This document shows positions 52,540 to 60,630 of a stretch of DNA of 64,000 nucleotides, in pieces. How positions within the stretch are numbered: the stretch's first letter is position 1; every line of letters begins with the position of its first letter. Origin of the DNA: an uncultured Bacilli bacterium (GTDB taxonomy: Bacteria; Bacillota_I; Bacilli_A; RF39; UBA660); contig CAKOLG010000001.1 of the NCBI GenBank assembly GCA_934096175.1, forward strand, positions 123,124-187,123. The letters run 5' to 3'. The notes below the pieces were generated by a model. The model did not search any database. It had not been told where the DNA came from and saw only the letters and a program-made list of their open reading frames with translations. The translations under genes were made by a program, and so were the position numbers.

Positions 52540-52594
52540 ATATTTGTTAAAGAGTAGATGTTTTAAGTCAATTTTATAAAGAGAGGGGAAGAAA

Positions 52595-53029
52595 ATGAAA
52601 CAAGTTCTTGATAAAATAATTAGTTTTTTGTTATATTTTTTGCTTTTTCTATTTGGAAGTTTTGATTTTATGTTAAAAACTTTATTGTCTTTAATGTTTA
52701 TAGATTATATAACAGGTGTAAGTAGAGCATTTATTACAAAAAAGGTTAATAGCAGTATAGGAGGTAAAGGAATTATAAAAAAAGCAGTATACTTATGTGT
52801 TGTTGCAGTAGCAGTAATATTAGACAATTTATTGGAAGTAAACGGAGGTTTAAGAGCTTTAATTATATATTCATTTATTTTTAACGAAATGTTATCAATT
52901 TTAGAAAATAGTAGTGCTATGGGAATCAAAGTTCCTAATATTTTATATAAATCACTTGAAAAATTAAATAAAGATCAAAATGAAAATGATAAAGAAATAG
53001 TAAAAAGTGAAGAATCAAAGCATAAATAA
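52595..53029 (+). CDS. Phage-type holin (TcdE/phage_holin_4 group)
   Basis: A 144-residue membrane protein with three hydrophobic segments (about residues 9-28, 30-46, 66-85 and a weaker 90-105). The middle motif MLKTLLSLMFIDYITGVSRA is typical of phage_holin_4/TcdE proteins, as is the GGKGIIKKAVY loop. A charged cytoplasmic tail (KDQNENDKEIVKSEESKHK) ends it. It pairs with the endolysin upstream. Such holins also release large toxins in clostridia. Confidence 0.88.
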   Translation: MKQVLDKIISFLLYFLLFLFGSFDFMLKTLLSLMFIDYITGVSRAFITKKVNSSIGGKGIIKKAVYLCVVAVAVILDNLLEVNGGLRALIIYSFIFNEMLSILENSSAMGIKVPNILYKSLEKLNKDQNENDKEIVKSEESKHK

Positions 53030-53435
53030 TGTTGCTAATACTTTAGCAGTGTATAAAAAAGTCGAATTTTATTGTATAATATCTATGATAGCAAGGCAAA
53101 AATGCCAAGTATTTATATTAAGAAATGTGATGGTGAAATAATAATAAAAAGAAACTAGTTAAGTAGTAAGAAGTAAAAAGTAGTATAATACACTTTCTAT
53201 TCTTACTGTAGATACTAGTTTATATATGCAAAAAAATTGTGTAGTATTTATTTTTTGCTTTATATGAATTGCTTTTATGGAGCGATTATTATGGAACTAG
53301 AAAAGTATTATACATATTTTTTAGTAAGAAAAGATAGTATATTAAATCATAAAAAGACTATATTCTTTGCTCTAAAGGCTAATAAGAAATATAGTCTTTT
53401 TCAATTTATAAAAATACTTTTTCTTAGGGCAAGAA
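53030..53435. other. Non-coding stretch between holin and sigma-like gene
   Basis: A -10 like TATAAT (53075-53080) begins a leader. No credible gene is seen; an ATG at 53291 with a weak GGAG opens a frame that runs straight through the terminator stem at 53351-53402. The region probably serves as a long 5' leader with termination control for the sigma-like gene. Confidence 0.45.
53351..53403. terminator. Bidirectional terminator or attenuator
   Basis: AAAAAGACTATATTCTT and AAGAAATATAGTCTTTTT form a long stem with A and T tracts on either side. Being upstream of the sigma-like gene and downstream of a promoter it may act as an attenuator. Confidence 0.75.
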
Positions 53436-53484
53436 GTCCTCCCGTTCCTATCAATTTAATAAAAAATTTAAATTGATAGGAGGA
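53436..53484 (+). promoter_or_regulatory. Stem that can hide the ribosome-binding site of the sigma-like gene
   Basis: CCTATCAATTTAA (53447-53459) and TTAAATTGATAGG (53468-53480) form a perfect 13-base stem whose end contains the first bases of the AGGAGG site. TCCTCC about 10 bases upstream can pair with the rest of that site, so the whole site can be masked. Confidence 0.6.
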
Positions 53485-53491
53485 AGAAATT

Positions 53492-53968
53492 ATGGGTAAG
53501 TTCCCAAAAAGAAGAAAAAGTAAGGATAATCCGTATACACTTGGATTTGATGAAATAAAAAAGACTTATACTATTTCATTTAAAGATGTGAATAACATTA
53601 TTCAAGTGATTGAAATAAATGAATTGTTATATAAAGAGTTCAATAAGTTTGAATTAGAAGATTTATCTGAAATGAATGAATATGATAATCATATTGAGCA
53701 CTCAGAACTTTATGAAGAAACTTTATATAAAAGATCTTTTAATAAAGATATATCAATAGAAGACAATATTGAAACTAAATTAATGGTAGAACTATTAAAC
53801 ATTTTTATAGAAGAATTACCAACTATACAAAAAAATAGATTAAAAAAGTATTATATAGAACACAAAACATATGAAAAAATAGCAATAGAAGAAGGATGCA
53901 CAAAAAGAGCAGTAAAATTTAGTATAGATATTGCAATTCAAAAATTATCAAAAAAATTTAAAAATTAG
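53492..53968 (+). CDS. Sigma-70-like RNA polymerase factor of the element
   Basis: A 158-residue protein of the type found in ICEs and phages of clostridia. It starts MGKFPKRRKSKDNPYTLGFD and has a C-terminal region-4-like helix-turn-helix (RLKKYYIEHKTYEKIAIEEGCTKRAVKFSI; core YEKIAIEEGCTKRAVKF). The middle (EYDNHIEHSELYEETL) is the conserved acidic part. Region 2 is not obvious, so it may act as an accessory or regulatory factor. It is behind a strong but maskable AGGAGG site. Confidence 0.75.
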   Translation: MGKFPKRRKSKDNPYTLGFDEIKKTYTISFKDVNNIIQVIEINELLYKEFNKFELEDLSEMNEYDNHIEHSELYEETLYKRSFNKDISIEDNIETKLMVELLNIFIEELPTIQKNRLKKYYIEHKTYEKIAIEEGCTKRAVKFSIDIAIQKLSKKFKN

Positions 53969-53997
53969 ACTACACAAAACATATTTAAGTTAGGAAA

Positions 53998-54029
53998 CAA
54001 GTGAAAGGGATATAATACTCTTTCACTTG
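53998..54029. promoter_or_regulatory. Inverted repeat around a -10-like sequence
   Basis: CAAGTGAAAG (53998-54007) and CTTTCACTTG (54020-54029) are exact inverted copies with GGATATAATACT between. A TATAAT in the loop and no T-run suggest an operator over a promoter rather than a terminator. Confidence 0.5.
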
Positions 54030-54089
54030 CTATCCAAAAATTTTATAAGCTAATTTTAAAAGATTTAGTGTTTAATAGTCAAAATCATA

Positions 54090-54275
54090 ATGAAAAAATT
54101 TACAGTAGAAATAAATCAACTAAAATCACTTTCTTTTGAAGTAAATGCAAAAAACAAAAAAAGTGCAAGACAAATGATTACCGATTTTATCAATAAAGTA
54201 GATTTAAACAATTTGAATTTAAATTGCTTAAAAAAAGAAAATGTTAAAGTGGTTGTAAATAGGTTAAGAAAATAA
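54090..54275 (+). CDS. Small protein, possibly DpnD/PcfM-like
   Basis: A 61-residue basic protein beginning MKKFTVEINQLKSLSFEVNA, then a helix with KSARQMITDFI. The beta-beta-alpha start recalls the DpnD/PcfM family common on conjugative elements, but the match is short. No strong ribosome-binding site is seen. It follows the inverted repeat promoter region. Confidence 0.45.
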   Translation: MKKFTVEINQLKSLSFEVNAKNKKSARQMITDFINKVDLNNLNLNCLKKENVKVVVNRLRK

Positions 54276-54293
54276 AAGAACGGAGATGAAAAA

Positions 54294-54629
54294 ATGGCAT
54301 ATGTAAAAAGAGTACCACCAATTAAGTTAATTCTTACAAAGAAAGAATATAACACTCTTATAGGTATTTTAACAAAAAATGTGGATGAAAATAATGATGC
54401 AACAGCTAGAGAATTATCAATTAATACTAAAGAAAAATTATTAAAATATAGTATACCACATGAATTAAATGAGAACGATGTAGAGATTGATGTAAGATTA
54501 TATTTAAATGAGGCAGCAGATATTATAACTGAGTTATTATTATATAATGTAAAAAGAATTAACGAGATAAATTATTATGAAGTTTTGATAAAAGTTAGAG
54601 AATCATTTGTAAATCATACTGACGATTAA
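54294..54629 (+). CDS. Hypothetical protein
   Basis: A 111-residue soluble, mainly helical protein (KLILTKKEYNTLIGILTKNV; EAADIITELLLYNVKRINEI). No family recognised. The ATG has a CGGAGATG site. It is 18 bases after the previous small gene and 99 bases before the large DUF1906 gene, so all three may be one transcript. Confidence 0.55.
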   Translation: MAYVKRVPPIKLILTKKEYNTLIGILTKNVDENNDATARELSINTKEKLLKYSIPHELNENDVEIDVRLYLNEAADIITELLLYNVKRINEINYYEVLIKVRESFVNHTDD

Positions 54630-54728
54630 ATTAGTATTAAATCTTTTAAAAATGTAATTAAAAATTTGGAAAGCTTAGATGTACTAAAAATTTGCATTAA
54701 AAATTTAATATTTAAGGAGATGAAAAAA

Positions 54729-57152
54729 ATGGCAAATAATGAAGTAGTAGGAGATCCATATGTATTTTATACACAAAAATGGTTAAATGATACTTATGGA
54801 AATGACAGTAGATTTAATACTGTTACAGAAAATGGTAAAACAGGATGGGCTACCATTTATGCTTTAACAAGAGCATTACAAATTGAATTAGGAATTCAAT
54901 CAACAGCTGATAATTTTGGAAATGGAACACAAAAAGCATTTAAAACTCAATATCCTAATGGTGTACAGCAACAATCATCAGATGATAAAACAAAGAAGAA
55001 CATTTATGGAATCATCCAAGGAGCACTATTATGCAAAGGATATGCAATAGGTGCTAACACACCTACCTGTAATTTTTACGGAGGAACAGGTGGCGCAATA
55101 AAGAAATTAAAAGCAGATGCAGGATTAACAGATACAAGTTCGACAGTAACATTGAATATAATGAAAGCATTATTATCAATGGATTATTTTTATTCTTATG
55201 ATACATCAACAAGAACTCAAAATATTATTAGTATGCAAAGATATCTAAATAGAAATTATGAAGCATATATTGGAATTAGACCTTGTGATGGAGTATATTC
55301 TCGTAGAACAAGTCAAGCATTGATATATGCAATTCAGGCAGAAGAGTGTATGCCTACTTCAGTAGCTAATGGTAACTGTGGACCATCTACAAAGCGTTGT
55401 CTACCAACATTATCAGTAACTGGATCATCATCAGGAACTAGTTATAAGGGACAAGCATATTCAACTGCTAGTTTAAATAAATTTAAAACTTTAGCAAATA
55501 TAGCATTATATTTTAATGGATTTGGTTCAGGAGAATTAACATCTAATTTAGACGAAAATACTATAACAAGTTTTCAAACTAAGTACTCTATTTTAGCGAC
55601 TGGGAAAATAGATTATACAACATGGTTATCTCTATTAATTAGCTGTGGAGATACAGATAGAAGTGCTAGTGCATGTGATTGTGCTACTATTTTAACACCA
55701 GCAAAAGCAAAAACTTTGTATGATAATGGTTATCTTCGAGTTGGAAGATACTTATCTGGATATATTGCAAGTGGAGCAAGTAAAGCATTAACAAAAAAAG
55801 AATTGCAAATTGCTGCTGACGCAGGATTATATATTTTCCCAATTCATCAATCAAGTGCTAACAAGGTTTCATATTTTACAACTGCAAATGCAGTAAAAGA
55901 TGTAGACAGTGCTTTTGAACATGCAAATGCACTAGGTATGCCTAGTGATACTAGTATTTATTTTGCAGTCGATTGTGATCCTTTAGATACAGAAATAACC
56001 TCTAATATTATTCCATATTTTACAACAATAAATAATATAATGAAAAGTAAGTATAATAATAAATACCCTGTTAGTATATATGGAACAAGAAATGTTTGTA
56101 CGAGAGTTAGTAATAAAGGCTTAGCAAAATACAGTTTTGTTAGTGATATGTCAACAGGATTTAGTGGAAATTTAGGATTTCCTATTCCAGATAATTGGGC
56201 ATTTGACCAATTTGCAACCGTTACTGTTGGATCTGGAGATGGTAAGATTGAAATTGATAAAGATGCAATGTCTGGTAGGGATCTTGGATTAATAGGTGAT
56301 TTATATTTAAAGGATTATGGGAAGGTATATTATAATTTAGTTGATATGTATAATTTAGCATTAGATTATACTAATAACAATGAAGAAAAAAGTAATTTAT
56401 TAGTTTTACAATATCTCAGAAAGGGACGCTATGGTGATACATCTATTTTTTGTGGTGATTCATTATCGGGAGATGCCTCAATTATTAAGTGGGAAATTGT
56501 AGCTGGTACTATAGACAAAGGATATTGTAATTTAGTAGACAGCAAATTATATAATTTGAATTTTGATTTTGTGGATTCATCTGTAAATCCTACTACATCA
56601 CATGATTTACCACACTTGGCAGCTACTCTAAATTCGTTGCTATACCAAATTGGAAATGATGATTTAAGAGGTTTCGATGAATTAGTTGATTGTTACTCTG
56701 GATGGGCAGGAGATACAATTTCGTATGCAGATTCAATTCAAAAAGCCGTGAAAGATGGATTAACTACTGATTATGTTAAATGGGCGAAAGATAATATTTG
56801 TACCCCAAACGAAGCACATTTTAACCTTCAAGATTATATTGATGATATTGATGCATATAATTTATACCATATGATTAAATTTAAAGGGTATACTCTGCCA
56901 GAAGCGTTTTACTTTTATTATGTTTTATCATCATTAGAAACTCATAAATATGAGTATGAGAAAAGAGCAAGCAGATTTTTAAATTATATGTCAACATCTC
57001 ATTTCATTGATCTTTGTGAGTTAATAAATTCTGATGAAACTCCTATAAAACAGTTAAAGAGAACATTAAGTAAAGCTGAACAAAAATATATTGATGCAGC
57101 AATAGATGCATTTAAATCATTTATATTCAAGGAATATGTAGAAGGAAGATAA
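54729..57152 (+). CDS. DUF1906 glycoside-hydrolase-like protein with peptidoglycan-binding repeats
   Basis: An 807-residue protein. Residues about 1-320 hold three peptidoglycan-binding-like repeats (FYTQKWLNDTYGNDSRF, TGWATIYALTRALQIELG, IISMQRYLNRNYEAYIGI, GFGSGELTSNLDENTITSFQ). Residues about 330-530 are a DUF1906 (Rv2525c-like) TIM-barrel (GYLRVGRYLSGYIASG, YFAVDCDPLDTEIT, VSIYGTRNVCTRVSNKG, WAFDQFA). The last 250 residues are an unrecognised helical domain with HDLPHLAATL and CYSGWAGD. No signal peptide. The start is ATG 54729 behind AAGGAGATG. Probably a wall hydrolase or binding protein released with holin help. Confidence 0.8.
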   Translation: MANNEVVGDPYVFYTQKWLNDTYGNDSRFNTVTENGKTGWATIYALTRALQIELGIQSTADNFGNGTQKAFKTQYPNGVQQQSSDDKTKKNIYGIIQGALLCKGYAIGANTPTCNFYGGTGGAIKKLKADAGLTDTSSTVTLNIMKALLSMDYFYSYDTSTRTQNIISMQRYLNRNYEAYIGIRPCDGVYSRRTSQALIYAIQAEECMPTSVANGNCGPSTKRCLPTLSVTGSSSGTSYKGQAYSTASLNKFKTLANIALYFNGFGSGELTSNLDENTITSFQTKYSILATGKIDYTTWLSLLISCGDTDRSASACDCATILTPAKAKTLYDNGYLRVGRYLSGYIASGASKALTKKELQIAADAGLYIFPIHQSSANKVSYFTTANAVKDVDSAFEHANALGMPSDTSIYFAVDCDPLDTEITSNIIPYFTTINNIMKSKYNNKYPVSIYGTRNVCTRVSNKGLAKYSFVSDMSTGFSGNLGFPIPDNWAFDQFATVTVGSGDGKIEIDKDAMSGRDLGLIGDLYLKDYGKVYYNLVDMYNLALDYTNNNEEKSNLLVLQYLRKGRYGDTSIFCGDSLSGDASIIKWEIVAGTIDKGYCNLVDSKLYNLNFDFVDSSVNPTTSHDLPHLAATLNSLLYQIGNDDLRGFDELVDCYSGWAGDTISYADSIQKAVKDGLTTDYVKWAKDNICTPNEAHFNLQDYIDDIDAYNLYHMIKFKGYTLPEAFYFYYVLSSLETHKYEYEKRASRFLNYMSTSHFIDLCELINSDETPIKQLKRTLSKAEQKYIDAAIDAFKSFIFKEYVEGR

Positions 57153-57165
57153 AATATAACTAAGG

Positions 57166-57204
57166 ATAGTTAATTGATTAAATTAATCAATTAACTATTT
57201 TTTA
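57166..57204 (+). terminator. Strong terminator after the DUF1906 gene
   Basis: ATAGTTAATTGATT and AATCAATTAACTAT form a perfect 14-base stem with a 5-base loop, followed by T6. Confidence 0.88.
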
Positions 57205-57230
57205 TGGTATAATATTAGTGGTGAGCAATT

Positions 57231-57905
57231 ATGTTAAACTTTTCAAAAAAATATATTGCTGTTATTATATTGAGTATAATTATTTTTCTTACATTATATT
57301 TTTGTTGGATATTTTTGTTAAAAAAAGAATACAACTATAAAAGTGGGGAAATTAGAATTTATCAATATAATGATAAAATAAAAGTATCTGATTTAGATTC
57401 TCTCTTTTTGGATTCTTTAAATGTAAATAATAATTATTTGTCTTTTTATGATGATGCGATTATTCAAATAAATAAAAATGACCTTCGTAAGCGTGCCATT
57501 GGAGAAGTATCAGTATTTGCTAAATATGATTCTATAGAAAATTTAGTTCTATTTTTAAAGGAAAATGGAGTAGAAATTCAATCTAATCTAATATTAGAAA
57601 ATCGAAGAATAATTATATATAGCAATGGAAAAACAGTGTGTATTTTATTTTTTGAATCTGATAATAAAGTTAGATTAAATTTTAGGACAGAATTACCATA
57701 TAAAATATCCAATATGTACACAAGTGATGATGAATTTGAAAATTATTTTTTAAAAATAAATGCAAAAACTCACTTATCAATAAAAGAACAATTAAAATAT
57801 AATTTTATAAAGATAGCCATTGTAATAGTTTGCTTTAATTTAATTTGTTTGGTATTTCTTACATTAAAAGAATTAATAATAATAAAAAAGTGTAAAAAAA
57901 AGTAA
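57231..57905 (+). CDS. Two-segment membrane protein of unknown function
   Basis: A 224-residue protein with membrane segments at both ends (YIAVIILSIIIFLTLYFCWIF, residues 8-28; FIKIAIVIVCFNLICLVFL, about 195-213) and a 165-residue extracellular domain between, ending in a Lys-rich cytoplasmic tail. No family recognised. The gene is alone between two terminator-like hairpins, so it has its own transcript (TGGTATAAT at 57205-57213 fits an extended -10). Confidence 0.6.
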   Translation: MLNFSKKYIAVIILSIIIFLTLYFCWIFLLKKEYNYKSGEIRIYQYNDKIKVSDLDSLFLDSLNVNNNYLSFYDDAIIQINKNDLRKRAIGEVSVFAKYDSIENLVLFLKENGVEIQSNLILENRRIIIYSNGKTVCILFFESDNKVRLNFRTELPYKISNMYTSDDEFENYFLKINAKTHLSIKEQLKYNFIKIAIVIVCFNLICLVFLTLKELIIIKKCKKK

Positions 57906-57979
57906 TAATTTGTCTATTTGCTATTTTCTTTTATCAGAATATATGATATTATGATGATGAGAAATATAGTGATGAATAT

Positions 57980-58037
57980 GCAGTATCTTTCATCGTTGCA
58001 GCGAGTTATTGTTGTGATTGGAAGCTACTGCTTTTTT
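57980..58037 (+). terminator. Hairpin with T-run in the leader of secreted protein B
   Basis: GCAGTA (57980-57985) pairs with TACTGC (58026-58031) across a structured loop and is followed by T6. It stands upstream of, not after, the secreted-protein gene, so it may be an attenuator or the end of a short RNA. Confidence 0.5.
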
Positions 58038-58125
58038 ATATAATAATATTGTTGCATCTGAAGATTATTAAAGACTATTAATTGCTTATAGCATTGATAG
58101 AATATATTAAGAAGGAGGTGATGAT

Positions 58126-58626
58126 ATGAGAAAAAAGATTATAATGTTTGGTGTTTTTCTAGTTGGACTATTTTTTGCAGGAAATTTTAATGTTTATGCA
58201 AGAGAGTGCGAATGGGGATTACAAGCTCCTCAAATACCACAAGGTTATGCAGAGAATAGAGGTCATATTGTAAGCTTAAAAACAACAGCAAGTGCCTGTA
58301 AAGGAGTCAATACTGCCGTTTATTTTTCCAACTTTGGAAGTTTACCAAATTGGTATACACCAAGTTCTGGAACAATTGTACATGGGTATTTGATGGAAGA
58401 TGATCCTCCAGCATATGAACCAGATGAAAGAGTTAAATATTACATTGGTTTTTTTACTGGAAGGGTATTAACAGATTTTCAGCTTAATAAAACAATTACT
58501 CCTGGAAATATTGATAGTGAAGGAGATCAAACTTGTGAATTATATATGAATTTCTCAATTTCTGGAACGACAGGTGGTACTCCTATTCCACAGGGATTAT
58601 TCTATTATGGAATTTGTATGAATTAA
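58126..58626 (+). CDS. Four-cysteine secreted protein, paralogue B
   Basis: A 166-residue protein with a Sec signal peptide (IIMFGVFLVGLFFAGNFNVYA) and about 140 mature residues. It is a paralogue of the protein at 49443-49919: CEWG near the mature N-terminus, LKTTASACKG, VYFSN, GYLMED, GNIDSEGDQTCELYMNF and the C-terminal YGICMN. The four cysteines are in the same order. A very strong AAGGAGGTGAT site suggests high expression. The next gene follows 39 bases later. Family unknown. Confidence 0.72.
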   Translation: MRKKIIMFGVFLVGLFFAGNFNVYARECEWGLQAPQIPQGYAENRGHIVSLKTTASACKGVNTAVYFSNFGSLPNWYTPSSGTIVHGYLMEDDPPAYEPDERVKYYIGFFTGRVLTDFQLNKTITPGNIDSEGDQTCELYMNFSISGTTGGTPIPQGLFYYGICMN

Positions 58627-58665
58627 TAATACAATATGTAATTTTATAAAAATGGAGGTGAAAGA

Positions 58666-59514
58666 ATGAAAAAAAGTGGAATTGTAGTAATTTGTATATG
58701 TATAGTTGTTTTACTAATAGGTATACTTACTGTTCATGCTCAATCAAATAATAAAAAACTTATAGTAGATAGTGAATTAGGATATACAGAACGCAGTGTT
58801 TTTGATGAACTAGAAGATGGATGGGTATATGGCTTTGAGATAATTTATGCAGATGAGGACCAAACTATTAATTATATCTTTGATGGTTATAATTTAAAAC
58901 ATAAGCCAGAAGGTACAGAATATTATATATCATATAAGAATATGGAAACAGGCGAAGAGATTGAAAGAATACCATCGAAGTATGCAACATTATCTACTTC
59001 AGAAAAATTCAGAGATGAAATAAAGGAAATTAACAATTTTTTCAATAACAAAAAATTTGTAAGAGAAATCACATTGAATGACTTAGATACATTAAATGTT
59101 ACAAAAATAAGTAAAAGTTATTTAGTTGATTTATTTAACAGAACAATAAATTCGCAAATGAAAAGTAATCCAGGCGAGTATATTAAAGCACCATCTTTAG
59201 AATATAAAACGCAAAAGTCTTCTGATGTTAATAAACCTGGTGAATGGCAAGTTATGTATATTATTGACTATGGATATATAAATAATATTGAAATAGAATT
59301 TATTCCTGAAAATAAAACAGAAGTTGCTTCATTTAATAGTTATTCGGTTCAAAGAAAGCAAGAAACAGCAGAATTGGAAAAATTAGAAAAAGAAATAATA
59401 GAAAAGCAAAGTACTTCTTCGAAAGATTTGATAGAATCTGATTCCGTTTTAACTAACAACTCTGATTTAGGTAGTTTATTAGATAACATATATAATGATA
59501 TATTAAATAAATAA
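58666..59514 (+). CDS. Exported partner of secreted protein B
   Basis: A 282-residue protein with an N-terminal hydrophobic segment that could be a signal peptide or an anchor (VVICICIVVLLIGILTVHAQ), then a soluble alpha/beta domain (residues about 30-220) and a Glu/Lys/Ser-rich tail (ELEKLEKEIIEKQ). No family recognised, and it does not clearly resemble the partner of paralogue A. GGAGGTGAAAG precedes the ATG. It closes the transcript before a terminator. Confidence 0.65.
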   Translation: MKKSGIVVICICIVVLLIGILTVHAQSNNKKLIVDSELGYTERSVFDELEDGWVYGFEIIYADEDQTINYIFDGYNLKHKPEGTEYYISYKNMETGEEIERIPSKYATLSTSEKFRDEIKEINNFFNNKKFVREITLNDLDTLNVTKISKSYLVDLFNRTINSQMKSNPGEYIKAPSLEYKTQKSSDVNKPGEWQVMYIIDYGYINNIEIEFIPENKTEVASFNSYSVQRKQETAELEKLEKEIIEKQSTSSKDLIESDSVLTNNSDLGSLLDNIYNDILNK

Positions 59515-59518
59515 TTTT

Positions 59519-59563
59519 AAATTGCAAGATTATCATTTGTAATCAATCTTGCAATTTTTTTGT
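59519..59563 (+). terminator. Terminator after the paralogue B pair
   Basis: AAATTGCAAGATT and AATCTTGCAATTT form a perfect 13-base stem and run into T7. Confidence 0.88.
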
Positions 59564-59641
59564 GAAATAGTATAATATGATTAATAGTAAGCTTAAAATT
59601 AAAATAAACACTTATATAAATTGGAAAAGGGAGAACAAATA

Positions 59642-60394
59642 ATGAAAAAAATTACTATTAAAATTTTTATACTGCTATTATTTTTAGTATGTTTATTTTT
59701 CTTGATTTTAAAATTTTATCCATTTGGTAGCAAAGTATATATTTCAGATTCCGTTGAAATAAACATTCCGATTTTTTCTAAGGTGGTAGAAAAGAAAGAA
59801 AATTACATTGTATTGAAGACATTTAGAAGTAAATATATTATTCAGAATGAATTAGAAAAAATTTTTGAAGAATATGAAAAATATAATTGTAATTTGTCCG
59901 ATACTATTTATTATAATGAGAAGAATAATTATTCAATATTGTCATATAACTTCGAAAGAAAAGGTTTTTATAATAAAATTATAATCAATTATAAGGTTGG
60001 GAAAGTTGATAATAATTTTTGTGGAAAAATTGTTGATTATAAAAAGTTAAAATATAAAATATTGCCTATTAATGATACAGGCTACTGTTATATTCCAGAT
60101 TCTTTTAGTATTAAAGACTATACTATTAACTATAATTGTTTCGGAAATTTAGCAATAGAAAATGGTATGGGGAAAATGATATATTTTGATCAAATTTTAT
60201 CATATGGTTGGTTAGAAATTTCTGATTTTTTGCAGTTTTTAGAATATCAGGCAGAAAAAGGGAAATTTAATATATATAGTTATAATAATGATGTTTTATA
60301 TCATGGAAACGACTTTGATGTACTTTACTGTAAAACTTCAAAAAAAATTTATGTAGATAAGGAAATTGAGATGAATGAAAATATTTGTAAATAA
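59642..60394 (+). CDS. Membrane-anchored extracellular protein of unknown function
   Basis: A 250-residue protein with one N-terminal hydrophobic segment (IFILLLFLVCLFFLILKF) and an extracellular part rich in Tyr, Asn and Lys with several cysteines (YNCNLSD, NNFCGKI, TGYCYIPD, YNCFGNL, LYCKTSK, ENICK). Membrane anchoring is likelier than lipid modification. No family recognised. GGGAGAA precedes the ATG 59642. It lies just before the adhesin gene. Confidence 0.6.
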   Translation: MKKITIKIFILLLFLVCLFFLILKFYPFGSKVYISDSVEINIPIFSKVVEKKENYIVLKTFRSKYIIQNELEKIFEEYEKYNCNLSDTIYYNEKNNYSILSYNFERKGFYNKIIINYKVGKVDNNFCGKIVDYKKLKYKILPINDTGYCYIPDSFSIKDYTINYNCFGNLAIENGMGKMIYFDQILSYGWLEISDFLQFLEYQAEKGKFNIYSYNNDVLYHGNDFDVLYCKTSKKIYVDKEIEMNENICK

Positions 60395-60447
60395 GACGAT
60401 TTGATTGTTTAAAAATTACTAATTGTTCAAAAAATTCACTTTGTCCG

Positions 60448-60476
60448 TTGACTGTCCTAAAAAAATGTGCTAATAT
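60448..60476 (+). promoter_or_regulatory. Promoter of the adhesin leader
   Basis: TTGACT (60448-60453), 17-nt spacer, TAATAT (60471-60476). Transcription would begin near 60483, about 25 bases before the hairpin below. Confidence 0.65.
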
Positions 60477-60505
60477 GGTATTATAGAGAAATTATAAAGA
60501 GGAAT

Positions 60506-60536
60506 AAATAGACATAATTCTGTGTCTATTTTTTTT
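60506..60536 (+). terminator. Hairpin with T-run between promoter and adhesin
   Basis: AAATAGACA and TGTCTATTT pair and run into T6. It stands between the promoter and the coding sequence, so full expression needs read-through. Confidence 0.75.
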
Positions 60537-60573
60537 GTGCTTTTTCTCTGTTTTTTGTTTATAAAGAAAGGGG

Positions 60574-60618
60574 ATGAGAGATAAATTTAAAATGTTTTTA
60601 AGCAGTACCAATTTATGA
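60574..60618 (+). CDS. Possible 14-residue leader peptide
   Basis: ATG to TGA encoding MRDKFKMFLSSTNL behind AAAGGGG, ending 12 bases before the adhesin GTG. It could couple translation to the adhesin or be chance. Confidence 0.3.
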   Translation: MRDKFKMFLSSTNL

Positions 60619-60630
60619 AAGGAGAATATT

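Noticed and set aside
53237..53476. A 79-codon rightward frame upstream of the sigma-like gene
   Set aside because: It runs through a strong terminator stem and the RBS-masking stem, and has only a weak start; it is more likely leader RNA.
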